Positions 35,097 through 46,063 of a DNA stretch of 64,000 bases are shown here, piece after piece (the first letter of the stretch is position 1; the number at the start of each line of letters is the position of its first letter). The notes beneath the pieces are model-generated. The model had not been told where the DNA came from and did not search any database. It saw only the letters and a program-made list of their open reading frames with translations. A program made the position numbers and the translations under genes. Source of the DNA: Dacryopinax spathularia (Eukaryota > Basidiomycota > Dacrymycetes > Dacrymycetales > Dacrymycetaceae); contig JBBPFI010000009.1 in assembly GCA_037974965.1 (NCBI GenBank), forward strand, positions 682,001 to 746,000, read 5' to 3'.

Positions 35097-36482
35097 CAGT
35101 GGCGGCCAAAACTTTTGCACACGGCGACCCTGACGCGCTTTTCATTACCACGACGTGTAGTAACCATTCGCCTCGATCAAGTCGGAGACTCTCTCTGGAA
35201 GCGAAGCATACAAGGACGATATGTAGGTGGTACCAAGGGCTGCCCATTCCTCTTTCAACGCCTCCCACAGCTGCTCAACATTGGTAGGGAGGGGATTGCG
35301 ACGATGGACACGACGGTCAAGTTCATGCCATGCATTCTCGATGGGGCTCATGTCGGGCGAGTATGCAGGCCAGTCGAGGACGTCCATCTTCTCCTCCTCG
35401 AAGTACTTGAGAGCGGCCTTAGCCTTGTGAATCGGAGCGTTGTCTTGTTGGAACCAGACGGAGCTGTGTGACTTGTGGTGGTCGAGGAGAGTTCCTTGGT
35501 GCGCATCCTTCAGGATCCTGATGTAATCGGCTGCTGTGATGCGACCTTCAATTCGATGCAGGCGACCTGTACCCCATGGTGTGATATAACCCCAGACCAT
35601 GACAGACCCCCTGCCATGCTTAACAACCTTGATGACATTGTGGGGGAGGAGTTGTTCTCCAGGGCGGTGTTGGCAGTAGAGGCGACCATCGGACCCAAAA
35701 AGGTTGAACTTCGACTCATCCGAAAAGATTGTTGCACCCCATTCATCGTCACCTCAATTCTTGTGGGCAATAGCCCATTCAAGGCATCGCTCAGCAGCCT
35801 TTTCAGACAGCCATGGTTTGACACGGCAGATCCGACCAAAGAGTCCGATTTCACAGAGCACGCGGCGGATGGTGCGAGGTGAGACTTCAGGGAACAGCTG
35901 ACGGCGGAGATCTTCTCCATCACGGGCCTGAGCAGTATCGATGCATTCTTCTATGATTGGGTGCCAATCTGGGTGGATGACTCGAGGGCGCCCGGGCTGA
36001 GAGAGTGTCCAATAGAAGGACTCAGCATTTTTGTAACGAGCAATAGTGCGACGCACAGTGGAAGAATGACAGTTGAGTTTCTCGGCAATCTGAACAGAGT
36101 CCATCCCCGCTTCGTGATAGGCAACTGCTCTGGCTCGCCGGGTTGGTGTGAACTTGGTGTAAGGTTTGCGGTTCCTCTTGGGTGTGCTAGGCATGAGGGG
36201 AAGAGAGCAGTGAGGCAGAATAGCGGGCAAAGAGGGCTTGCTTTATGGGCAGCAATTGCGCTTGTGTGATAAGGTCACGTTTCACAATCAGGCAAACTGC
36301 CTACCTCGCACATTTCTGGTCACATTTTTCTTATCATCTGCTCAGTAAGCAATATTCAGTTGCTGCCCGAGCTTCCAGAAGGTGTTTTATTACAAAAACT
36401 ACGAGTTTCGGCCAGAAGTTGATGGCGACTTACATGACGACGCGTCAAGGGTCGCCGTGTGCAAAAGTTTTGGCCGCCACTG
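35097..36482 (-). mobile_element. Tc1-like element, copy 2, with terminal repeats and TA duplication
   Basis: 1,386 bp bounded by near-perfect terminal inverted repeats of about 40 bp starting CAGTGGCGGCCAAAACTTTT, with TA on each side (35095-35096 and 36483-36484), the usual Tc1 target duplication. It contains the transposase gene at 35145-36194. It lies inside the unknown protein gene above. Confidence 0.93.
35145..36194 (-). pseudogene. Tc1-like transposase, copy 2 (single TGA)
   Basis: Minus-strand frame from the ATG at 36194 (MPSTPKRNRKPYTKFTPTRR). Motifs: HTH around YHEAGMDSVQIAEKLNCHSS, then IFSDESKFNLFGSDGR, WFQQDNAPIHKAKAAL and WPAYSPDMSPIENAWHELD (DD34E). The only break is TGA at 35754-35756, where copy 1 has Trp (TGG-to-TGA). 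About 350 codons, the normal length for the family. It shares most blocks with copy 1, so the two are relatives rather than recent duplicates. Confidence 0.88.
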
Positions 36483-37100
36483 TATGCACCCCAGTGACCA
36501 GCATTCTCCGTACCAAGGCCTTCATCCCTTTTTTCCAGGCAAGCAATGAGCTTGCCACACCTGGCCCATGGTCAACCCTTGACTGTGAGGACATAAGAAC
36601 ACCTACCTCTGGATCCTTGCGTGATAAAGATCTCGAAGTCCTTGGCCAATTCTTGTCCAGACTTGCCGACCAGATGCCTAACAAATGCCTTGCCCACATC
36701 AGTTCCAAAGAACTGTGGCATGCCGTAATCCAAAGCTGCACCCTTTGCAAGAAACCCAAACATATGTTGGGATGTCCTTCGATGAAAAGCATGTACCTGC
36801 CTCCCCAGGTTAGTTTGCACTATTTCTGTCCAGCAAGACACTGCGCTCCTCCTTAGCCAGAGCTTGAGATGTTGCTGACTGATCCACCTCTCTTGCCTTT
36901 CTGGACGCACACAATTGACTGCTCTGCGCATCTTGGTGAGCATCTAGAAGAGCGCATTCCTCCTCTGCCGCTGCTGTATTTGCCCGCAACTCCTCTAGAC
37001 GGCTTTTCCAAGCCAGTTGATCTGCATGCATGTCGAATTTGCATTCTGGAAGGTGTCAGTGAGGCCAGACCATTGAGACAGGTGAAATTGGCATACCTTG

Positions 37101-37816
37101 TGCTGCAAACTCTTGCTTGGTGAAAAAGACCGCCACATTCTTGAGATTAGGAGCTCACGGTTTCCGGAATTGTTGTATGTTTGGGTGACCCATCACTGCA
37201 TCCCACATTGCATCCTCGGGTAACCCTGTCTGGAGCGCAGCTTGTCAAATGCTTTTGTCCAGAGAGGCAGAAATATCAATGGCCAGATCTTGGGGGTATG
37301 CATGGCATTCTCAATTATCTCGCCATTTTGCATCTTGGGATGCCCAAGGATGACTTTGTGCTGTGGTCATGCTGCCTCCCGATTCAAGACCAATAGCCCC
37401 AGTCCAGATAATAGTAGAGAGTGATACAAAAAAAAGGTCCTGAGCACGCCAAGTCGTAGTAGAACGTGGAGAAGAAGATCGATTTGCAGTGCGGAGCCAA
37501 TGTCCAGACACGTCTCACAAAAGAGCATGTGACATAACAATCACGTGCTTGTCTGGACGACAGCAGATGCATCCAACCTTGTCACACGTGACTACTATTA
37601 TATGCAACCAACAATGGTATTCTCGGGAGCCTACAACACATGTACATCTCTGGACAGGGCCACTAGCTATGTTTCACCAACCCGCAGCAAGTCTGGACAG
37701 GAAGAGAGGGGAAGATGCAAGAGAGAAGGAGGGAGAGAGAGAGAAGAAGAGAGAGGGAAGAGAAAGAAGGTGAAGAAGAGAAAGAAGGAGAAGAAGAGAA
37801 AGAAGAGGGGAGGGAA
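37101..37816. other. Gap with a purine-rich microsatellite
   Basis: No supported gene. 37690-37815 on the plus strand is almost pure GA (GAGAGAGA and GAAGAAGA blocks). The rest is unremarkable, CpG-poor sequence with scattered TCCAGA/TCTGGA motifs. Confidence 0.6.
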
Positions 37817-38938
37817 TCATTCCGGACATACTGGGTGTAGACATTGTCGTGAGCAATGAAAGGGTGGGAGGGAAGACACTCTGGCATAGGGAAAGGGACA
37901 CCACAGTCCGGACATACATTGATCCACCCACTCTTCATCGCTGGAGTCACTCCAGCCCGTCCTGACTTCCTCCCTATGCGCCCAGTCCAGAAGCTTAGCC
38001 TGATTCATCACATTCAGAATCCCCTCAAAGTTGAAGTTGAACACGCGATCTTCCGGACACAAGAAGCTGGCAAGGTTGAACACGACATCCACTATGTCAA
38101 ACCAGTCCCGAGGATTGAAATAGAAGTATGCACAGGTCACCGCGTGCATCACCCTCTGGAGCATGGTTGTCTGCGCCTGACCACGGAAGTGAGCGACATA
38201 CATCTGGACCGCCTCAGTCATGAGAGAAGGGAGGGTGGGCCATTCCATGGGGTTGTTCAAGATCTGGCAGCCATTGAACACAGGATGTCCAGCATGACGG
38301 TGTTGCTGTGCATGTCCTCTGGAAGGAGGAGGCGAGTCCAAAGTGTTCAACTCCGCTGGATCCAGATCCTTGACCAAGGTGGCATCGTCCAGAGGTTGGG
38401 CGGCTTGATCCATGTCTGCTTGAGTCACGACCATGTTGATGCGCTGCATGTTGCCGGTATTATTGTACCGGTCCATGCAGCACATCTTTAAGTCCCAAAT
38501 GTAGTATGCGATCTTTGTCCGGAACAGCTTAATAATATGTTCCAAGGTCTTGCGGAGGAAGGGATCATTCCACGCAGTGCAAGAGTACCAGTCCACACAT
38601 TCCGGATGACCATTGCACTCTGCTGTGTCCGTACAAAAGAAGTGGAACGCAAATCCGGCGTTCAGCGTGTAATCTACCATGGTGCTCTGGACTGTGCATC
38701 AGAGAAAGCACTCTCCCAAGTATGACACACTTACAAAGTCAAAGAGAGGACGGATATAGTCCTGTTTGAAGGACAGTTTCCGGATCTCTGGGTTCCATCC
38801 ATCCTTTCATATGTGAACATGGCGGGACGCAGCATTCAGATGATCCGTGGAAGACCCTTGCATGACCGGAATGGACTGGATGACGTAGGCAACCATCTTC
38901 CTGTATGCATCGCCCTTCAGCTCACCCTCTGGATGATA

Positions 38939-40261
38939 CAGTAGCGAGCAAAAGTAATGACGCGGGACCCTGAGTGTTGTTTGTCGCTGTCGTCGTTGTC
39001 TGTTCGTGCCATTGTCTCTTGCATTTCTTGATACCTTTATACATACCTTGATATCCAAACTTGGGATGGTGACTACTTGGGCTGCTGCAAGAAAAGCCCC
39101 AAAGCCGCATGTTTATGCAACACCTTCCAAACGTTGCGCAATCCTTGTGCTCCGGAAGCATGGGATGCCATGGGCCGATATCGCTGGCGAGCTCAACATT
39201 TCGATTTGGACCACGCAAAGACAGTATAACTGGCTGGTCTATGGAGGTCACCATCTCTACTCCCCTGTGAGGAGACCTGGTCATTGCCGCTTGCTTTCAC
39301 CCAACAGTGTCGACCGAGCTGTTCAGGGTTTCGATGATGGCGAGTTCATGGATGCTGCAGACTGTTAAAGAAGGCTCTTTCCATACGTCAGTCTTCACAC
39401 AGTGTGTTGGGCACTTATCAAGCGTGGATTGCATGGTGGGAGTGCTGCCAAGAAGCCTTTGTTGGAAGAAGCACATGCAAGAATCCGCCTGCAATGGTGC
39501 CTCGAGTGACAGGACTGGACCATTGATGACTGGAAGCAAGTGGTCTTTTCCGACGAGTCAGCTGTCAGCATTTCAGGTTCATATGGCCGACGTTATGTTA
39601 GAAGAAGAGTGGGAGAGTGGTACAAGCCTGGTAAAACCATACCAACAGTCAAGCATCCGAAGAAGATTTTGGTTTATGGCTGTATCTCGCATTTGGGGCC
39701 CGGTCCCCTATATTGCTTCATCGACACAGTTGATTCCGAAAAGGACATTTGCGCTGTGGATCAAAGTTACTTGCAAGGCTTGATTCGACGGCGGAAGATG
39801 ACAACAGAGTTCATTTATCAGCATGATAATGATAGGAAGAGCAAATCTCTGCCTGTCATGAAATGGCTTGACCGGCATGGAGTTTACCTCATGGATTGGC
39901 CGCCCTACTCCCCTGAGCTAAACCTGATTGAGAACTGTTGGGACTGGATCAAGGCAAAGCTCTCCAAGCGCTCTCCAGCCCCTCGGACGCCTGAAGAGTT
40001 GTGGAAGGCCGCCGAGGAAGAATGGGATGCAATCCCAGCCTGGTATATCGAGAAGCTTTATACATCACTGCCTCATAGAATAGCGCTCATGATCCAGAAT
40101 AATGGCTACCATATCAAATACTAGGATAATACCTTCATAATGCACCTATACACTTTTGTTGATGATATGTAGCAATGTTGTGTTTAAGCCAACGAAAAAC
40201 CGCCCAGCCAACCGTCACAAGGGCCCGCAATGAAAAGCGTCATTACTTTTGCTTGCTACTG
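38939..40261 (+). mobile_element. Tc1-like element, copy 3, with terminal repeats and TA duplication
   Basis: 1,323 bp between inverted repeats starting CAGTAGCGAGCAAAAGTAAT at the left and its near-match (CAGTAGCAAGCAAAAGTAAT) read inward from the right. TA flanks both ends (38937-38938 and 40262-40263). The transposase reads plus, opposite to the gene it interrupts. Confidence 0.93.
39066..40124 (+). pseudogene. Tc1/mariner-type transposase, copy 3 (two stops)
   Basis: Starts at the ATG of MVTTWAAARKAPKPH. HTH part: LRKHGMPWADIAGELNIS. Catalytic blocks: VVFSDESAVSISGSYGRR, FIYQHDNDRKSKSLPVMKW and WPPYSPELNLIENCWDWIK. It diverges strongly from copies 1 and 2 and is a different lineage. Two in-frame stops are visible, TAA at 39366-39368 (likely from CAA) and TGA at 39507-39509 (likely from CGA); no frameshift was needed to follow the protein. 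The middle motif has lost the usual His-Thr after the second Asp. Confidence 0.85.
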
Positions 40262-41000
40262 TATTGCATGGGCATCTTGGCCCTGAACTCCATTGGGGCG
40301 ATAGCAGTGTTCCAGAAGAGGTGGGCAAAGCCCATAACCATGCCATAATGTTCCCAACAAGGTCCATTGCTTGCGAGGTTTGTCAAGAACCTAATTTGGG
40401 GGAGGACTAATGTTTTATGATCAGCTCCGGACTGCATATATGCGCAAGTAGCACAACTCACCAAAGTCCTTATGGTCTGGATGGAAGGGTGGGTTGAAGA
40501 AAAGGTTCTGGGGGTTGCAGGGGTACCAACTGATTCACCACTACCTCTGCTTTTAAGACTGGCATGAGGATGGACTCGGGGTCCAGAACCTTCTTCCGCG
40601 AGTATGGGTTCGACTTGTCCCAGGCCCAATGCAGGAATGCTGCCTGGAACCTTGCCGTCTGGAGGCATGGGAAGAGCTGGACTGGTCCAGCGATGGGAGG
40701 GCTGTTGGGGTTGAGATAGCCCCCCGTCATTACGATGACTCCATCCAGAGTCTTCACTGGGCCGCGAGTCAGGTTGGGAGTCTGGACAGGTCCAAGATAT
40801 GCGGGACCTGCCTCCTCCTCCACATGGATTGCCCTTTGACTCTGGACATACTTGGGCACATAGCCGGGATCGGGAGGGCATATACCCCCCGGCAGTGGAG
40901 ACGTTGGCGTCCCCTATAAGCATCCAGACACTCTGCAAGGTGAGGGCATCATCAAGGTGTCCTGTTGGGCGAGGTGTCTGGACACCTGGCCACCAGGACG

Positions 41001-41947
41001 GCCAGAGGACAGTGGTGCTCTTAGTGGTCCTGAATTGTGACTTGAGGGAGTGCAGGGGAACATCCAGATGGGTGAACGTGGATTGTATGGGCGAGGGATG
41101 AGCGATAAGCCAATGTCAGGAGGGGAAGTGGTGGTGGGGAGTCAAGAGAGGGTGGGGACAATAACGAATCCGGACCAGTCATTATATGCGCACAGGGGTA
41201 AGCCTGCATATGAGTCAGAAATGCTTGTTGCTGTCCAGACTGCAGTGGGCATACCTGATGACTTGCCCTTCGGCTACTCTCACTTGTGAGTCACACCTCG
41301 CCCCTTTTCTTTCCGGAGAGGACTTCGGTTTGCAGCTCAACCGGGGCAAAGTATATGCATCTGGATGTTTGTTAGCATGCATACATCTGCCAGCAACCAA
41401 TGACGCACCTGGATCCTGACCTGAAAATGCGTCTGGATGCACTAGCAGATGCTCAAGCATGCTAGAGCACGTTGGGGTGGCCTCAGTCGCAGTCCAGACC
41501 AGGGAAGACCTTTGTACTTACCACCAGCATCCGGACAGCAACAGCAACAGAGTAGGCAACAGGCAAAGGCTTGGAGCATCAAGGGTGAGGTCCAGAGGAG
41601 TGGTGGTGGTGGTAATCAAGAGAAATAAGGCGGTGAGGGAGTCTGGAGAGATAAGAGGCTTGTCGTAGGAGTGGATGTCGAGAGAGAGAAGAGGGAGGGG
41701 AGGAGGCCTTGTGGTGGCCTGCCCGTTGGCATCCAGACCGAACAGCTGCAATCTGAGCTGCCGATCTTGGGCTCCGAGGCTGCCACGTGGGTCCGGATGT
41801 CAACAGATCCTGCCCCTGGATGCATGTGGAGGACCCTGACTGTGCCACAATCATGTGACATATGTCCAATATGTAAGAATATGTCCGGTAAGTAAGAATA
41901 TGGTTGCTCTGGACCATGTTCTTATTAATATTAATTGTTTTAATGTA
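41001..41947. other. CpG-poor region with scattered TCCRGA motifs
   Basis: A minus-strand frame at 41518-41751 is Leu/Pro/Thr-rich without a domain. The stretch may be the 5' end of the interrupted multi-copy gene. TCCAGA, TCCGGA and CTGGAC words recur many times. Sequence near 41900-41945 is AT-rich and ends at the TA flanking the first pogo element. Confidence 0.35.
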
Positions 41948-44066
41948 CAGTGCAACCCGTGATTAAGCATGACCATGGTTAAGCATACACCCAGATTATG
42001 CATGGGCCCAGCCGACTCCCAGATCGTAGTTAGAAAATTGGGAGGGCAATAAGCATACCTCTGCATTAGCATATTGCATAGCAAATTTGATGTCACTTTG
42101 ATATGTTTATGCTTATTAATAAGGGTGTGCGGTCCGGAACGGTTTGGAGAAAAGCTTGGCAAGGTAAACATTGGCTCGCTTTATAATGCCGCTAGGAATT
42201 CTAGGGAATCCCCTGTTGAAACCATGAAGCACACCCTTTCTGCAGTGGTGCCCGAGCAAGAGGAGAGTAAACACCATACCTTGACTTTGCATGATAAAAT
42301 CATTATCCTTGACTATGCCAAAGATCATCCAACAGAGTCTCAAACCAATATCGCTTCTCACTTCCAGAAGAATGGCTTTCCAGCTCTAACCCAGTCGTCA
42401 GTCTCCTGCTTCCTTGCCAGCGAGCAGCAGCTCCACACCCAAGCAGCACAGAAAGGCAACCTATCATTCAAATGCCCCAGGAAACCCGAGTATCCAGATG
42501 TGGAGCAGAGCCTTGTGACATGGCTGGTCCAGGCGCAGGCAAAAGGAGTGAAGATCTCTGGTGATGTTCTGTGGACCAAGACACGTCGATATGCCCAGCT
42601 TCATGGCGTTGACTCAGAAGAGTTCCTTTCACTCTCCAACGGCTGGCTGGAAAGGTTTAAGCTGCAATACAGCTTGAAGGAGTGGAGGTTGCATGGCGAG
42701 GCCGGATCCGTTGATATCGACCAGCTTGAACCAGCACAGAAGAGGCTGCTTGCAATCACAGACAAATTTGCACCTGACGATATCTTCAACATGGATGAGA
42801 CGGGTCTCAATGACCGCATGCCACCAGACCATGGTCTTGCCTCTGAGAACCATGCTGGTGTGACTACCGACAAGCATCGGATCACCTTAGCATTCACCGT
42901 GAACAGCACAGGCACAGAGCAGCTCCCTCCTCTGTTCATCGCCCATGCTTGGAAGCCGTGATGCCCTCTGAAGAAGACTGGACCGCAGTTGGGGTTTGAT
43001 TATCATGCCAACAAGAAGGCATGGATGACCAGCGCAATTTTTCAGAAGTACCGCTTGCTTTCTTCATCATGGCCGCTTGCTAAGTCCCTTTCAGATATCT
43101 TGAAGCACTTGATCTCCAAAGGCGGCGAGCTGGGCGGAAGATCCTTCTCCTTCTTGACAATGCCCCCAGCCATATTTACGATGCGTCAACAATCCACAAC
43201 ATCTGAGTTGAGTTCTTTCTGCCCAAAATGACATCCCAAATCCAGCCACTCGATGCTGGAATTATTTGAGCATTCAAGGGACACTATAAACGCCTTTTCT
43301 GTGAATGGGCTGTTGATCTGGAAGAGCTTGGCGAGACCGATATTTACTCTGTCAATCTTTTGGAAGCAATGCGGCTCTGCCTACAAGCCTGGGAATGCGT
43401 CACCAGCAAGATGATTGCCAACTGCTGGCATCATGTCCAAATCATCACACCTTGAGGCCCAGATGGCAAGCCGCTAAACACTCCCTTCGAGCGCTTTCCT
43501 GCACCTGAAGATTCTGTTCAAGACGAAGATCTCGAGGCTGCAACATCCTGCCTTGGCGAGCTGCTTCACAACATGGTTGAGACAGGGATCATTGCCCGAA
43601 ACCGTGTCATGGCCATCGAAGAGCTCCTGAACCCAGAGGAAGAGGAAGAAACCAAGAAAGAATGGGATGACCTCGATATCCTTGAGCAGACATTATCTGA
43701 TATCCGGATCAGCGCTGGTCATGATGAGGGCTTCACAGAAGATGATGTGGTTGCAGAGACTGGGTCTCGCTGGACCAAGCAGGAAGCACTAGAAGCAATC
43801 ACTGAGCTTGTGCACATGTTTAAAGGATGGGTGGGTAAGGAGTATGAGGCAGCACTAGGGCTGTTCCCTCGCCTCTCTCGAGCTCTCAAATATGATCAGG
43901 CACAAAAAAAGTCGCAAATCACGTTAGATAAGTACTTTCGCTAGGTAGAACATCGGTATCTTGACAAATGATCACCTGTCCCTCCACCCTCCTGAATAAG
44001 CATTGCCTGAGAATAAGCATAACTGACCCCTTCCACCGAGCCCATGCTTAATTGCGGGTCGCACTG
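41948..44066 (+). mobile_element. pogo/Fot1-like element 1 with terminal repeats
   Basis: 2,119 bp. The left end is CAGTGCAACCCGTGATTAAG and the right end read inward is CAGTGCGACCCGCAATTAAG, imperfect repeats of about 24 bp. Flanked by TA (41946-41947 and 44067-44068). The right-hand TA is also the left flank of the next element. Confidence 0.9.
42224..43944 (+). pseudogene. pogo/Tigger-like transposase (CENP-B type), four TGA stops
   Basis: Starts at ATG 42224. The N-terminal half has two DNA-binding helical domains as in CENP-B (LTLHDKIIILDYAKDHP; WLVQAQAKGVKISGDVLWTK and NGWLERFKLQYSLKEWRLHG). The catalytic core is NMDETGL (about 42791), LLLLDNAPSHI (about 43142) and QPLDAGII followed by AFKGHYKRLF, giving Asp-Asp-Asp. 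A 47-nt intron (43048-43094, GTACCG...TTTCAG) restores the frame. The C-terminal acidic tail ends at 43944. The only breaks are four in-frame TGA codons (42959, 43204, 43267, 43453); at the first three Arg is expected from family knowledge, so CGA-to-TGA. Otherwise full length. Confidence 0.88.
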
Positions 44067-44068
44067 TA

Positions 44069-45929
44069 GGTTAGCAGTGACTGGGTCAGGGTGCATGCCA
44101 CTGCAAGGTGCTAAGACATCTCGTTGCTCTCCTACCTTGTACTCTCCGTAGCTTGTTCAACTCCATGCCTGCCTCATACCTATCTTATCCTGAGAGCCAG
44201 AGGATGCTGGCGCTTCAAGCACTTGAAGCGGATCCCAATCTATCTGTCTGTGAAGCTGCAAGATGGTACGAAGTCCCTTCCACCACCCTCCAGTGCAGGG
44301 TGAATGGCTGGCCATCCTGATGCAACACTCGAAGCCCAAAGGCTCTTCTGACTGCTGCTGAGGAGGATGTGCTGGTCCAGTACATCTTGAGGCTTGATGA
44401 GGGAGGGTTTCCACCACAGAGGGGAGATGTGGAAGGGATGGCAAATCTGCTGCTGGCGAAATGGGGTGAGACGAGCACTGGGAAGGCATGGACAGACCGG
44501 ATGATCAAACGACACCCAGAGCTGCAGATGCGCTTCTCACGGCCATACACCTATCAGCAAGCAAAGCAGGAAGATCCCATCACAATTGCTGCATGGTTTA
44601 GGCTTGTGCTGAACATGCAAGCAAAGTACGGTGTCCAACCTGGCAACTTCTACAATTTGATGAGTCTGGCTTTGCATTTGGAATGATCAAGGCATCGAAG
44701 GTCATCACCAGTGCAGCAGGGTCTTCCAGACCCAAGGCTGTCCAGCCGGGCAATTGAGAGTGGGCAACAGCAATCTGCTGCATTGCGGCAGATGGCTTTG
44801 TCCTGGCACTGTTCCTCTGCATCTTGGGGCAATACCACCTTGCTCGGTGGTATGCAGACACTGATCTCCCAGCCAACTGGGTCATTAAGCCAACAGACAA
44901 GGGCGGGACTGACAACTCTAGGGGCCTTGACTGGCTCCAGCACTTTGATCGCCTGACTAAGGGCTGCCGGACAGGTCGCTGGAGAATGCTGGGTTCTTGA
45001 TGGTCACAAAAGCCATGTCACTCCCAAGTTCAGGCAATATTGCAAGAATAACGACATTGTTCCACTCTGCCTACCTGCCCATTCCTCCCATCTTACCCAG
45101 CCTCTTGATGTTGGGCTTTTTGGTCCGCTCAAGCAAGCATACAGCAACTAAGTTTGCTCCCTGATGCAAGCAGGTGTCACACACATCTCGAAGCCCGACT
45201 TCCTGAAAGCCTTTGGCATTGCTTTCACCAAAGCATTCACAATCTCAAACATCAAGAGCGCTTTCCAAGGTGCAGGCCTGGTGCCTCTAAACGAAAATGC
45301 GGTTCTCTCCCAGCTCAATGTGCGACTCTGGACACCTACACCTACAGCTGTGTCTGAGGGCCTGCATGAACCATGGGTCTCGCAGACACCCAAGACAGCT
45401 GAAGAGGCTATTGCCCAGTGCACGCTGATCAAGAAGCGCATCCTTCAGCATCAAGGAAGCTCACTCACACCAATGTTTCGAGCCATTGACCATCTTGCAA
45501 GCGCAGTCATCCAAACAAACCATGACATGACGCTCCTGTCCAGACGGGTTGGTGCACTTGAGAAGCGCAGAATGCAAAGATGTCCAAGTGACAGAGGATC
45601 CCAAATGCCCACCTGCAGGATGCCGGAATGCTCACAGGAGAGGAGGCTCAACAGCTATTGGCTGAGCATGGGCTTGCTTGACAGGAAAATGACGAGATAG
45701 TTCCAGGGGAGGGACCAGCAAAATGGGCCAAACCAGCCAGCGATGCTGTGGAATCTGTAGAAAACAAGGTCATAATGCTAGAACCTGCCTAGCACAAGAT
45801 GAGATAGAGGGCATGAGCAAGAGTGACTTGGATTGATCAATAATGCATTGTGGTTGAGCTATTGATGTGCTGATGCGGTGGGTCCCAAAACCTGACCTGT
45901 TCATTGCTTCAACCCATTCACTGCTAACC
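44069..45929 (+). mobile_element. pogo/Fot1-like element 2, abutting element 1
   Basis: 1,861 bp. Left end GGTTAGCAGTGACTGGGT; right end read inward GGTTAGCAGTGAATGGGT. Flanks are TA (44067-44068 and 45930-45931). It carries the transposase remains at 44165-45700. Confidence 0.85.
44165..45700 (+). pseudogene. Fot1/pogo-type transposase, several breaks
   Basis: Begins MPASYLSYPESQRMLALQAL with an HTH (LSVCEAARWYEVPSTTLQ), a CENP-B-like block (AEEDVLVQYILRLDEGGFPP; TGKAWTDRMIKRHPELQMRF) and DDE remains: DESGFAFGMIKAS (about 44661), DLPANWVIKPTDKGG, DGHKSHVTPKF (about 45001) and AHSSHLTQPLDVGLFGPLKQ (about 45082). Stops: TGA 44318-44320 (RPSR-type Arg expected), TGA 44755-44757 (Arg expected) and TAA 45149-45151 (Gln expected). 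Two frame shifts occur, near 44655 and 44990. The C-terminal region ends LDRKMTR at 45700. It belongs to a different lineage from element 1. Confidence 0.82.
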
Positions 45930-45931
45930 TA

Positions 45932-46063
45932 CGTTAAATGGGGCTCATTAGGCAGTGAGGTGCATGAATGACCTCCTGTGTGAAGGAGAAGTATATATCT
46001 CTGGTTGCCATGACATCACCCTATGCAAGGAATTTGCTGCATGTGAGACACCTGAGGACCATA
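45932..46063. other. Unique sequence next to the minisatellite
   Basis: Short unique stretch leading into the 18-bp repeats; open in the same plus-strand frame as the repeats from about 45955. Confidence 0.35.

Larger units (their letters stand above)
34564..37100 (-). pseudogene. Unknown multi-copy fungal protein, split by a Tc1-like insertion
   Basis: Minus-strand pieces on both sides of the element at 35097-36482. Upstream: a Glu/Ala-rich coiled segment (about 36810-37031, LEELRANTAAAEEECALL) and GMPQFFGTDVGKAFVRHL (about 36680). Downstream: QKVWLTMGTGKAANNDKA (about 35050) and RLILEGWPTLDFVNPSSLG (about 34970-34920), then TPAENVAWARQRMVELEKE. The last block recalls a repetitive protein family I have seen in mushroom genomes (ILEGWP-type), function unknown. 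A TAA lies between the blocks near 34974-34976. Without the insertion the two halves would be in the same orientation and roughly continuous. Confidence 0.45.
37817..41000 (-). pseudogene. Second unknown multi-copy protein, split by a Tc1-like insertion
   Basis: Reading 5' to 3' on the minus strand: a Pro/Ser/Gly-rich N-terminal part (about 40240-40940), then FWNTAIAPMEFRAKMPMQ, the transposon (38939-40261), then YHPEGELKGDAYRKMVAYVI, AASRHVHI, NPEIRKLSFKQDYIRPLFDF and a long frame at 37817-38680 with NAGFAFHFFCTDTAECNGHP, CVDWYSCTAWND and YYIWDLKMCCMDRYNN. The Cys and Trp spacing looks conserved and I recall similar multi-copy proteins in mushroom genomes, without a known function. One TGA follows HVHI (38807-38809). 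Removing the element and one TA restores the reading QYHPEG. The C-terminal part is acidic. Confidence 0.5.

Noticed and set aside
43048-43094. Frameshift in pogo transposase 1
   Set aside because: The change of frame is explained by a 47-nt intron with GTACCG donor and TTTCAG acceptor.
31900-45200. TGA read as a sense codon (recoded Trp or Arg)
   Set aside because: TGA replaces different residues (Arg, Trp), normal genes in the window use TGG and CGN, TAA and TAG also occur at Gln positions, and the pattern is explained by C-to-T decay.
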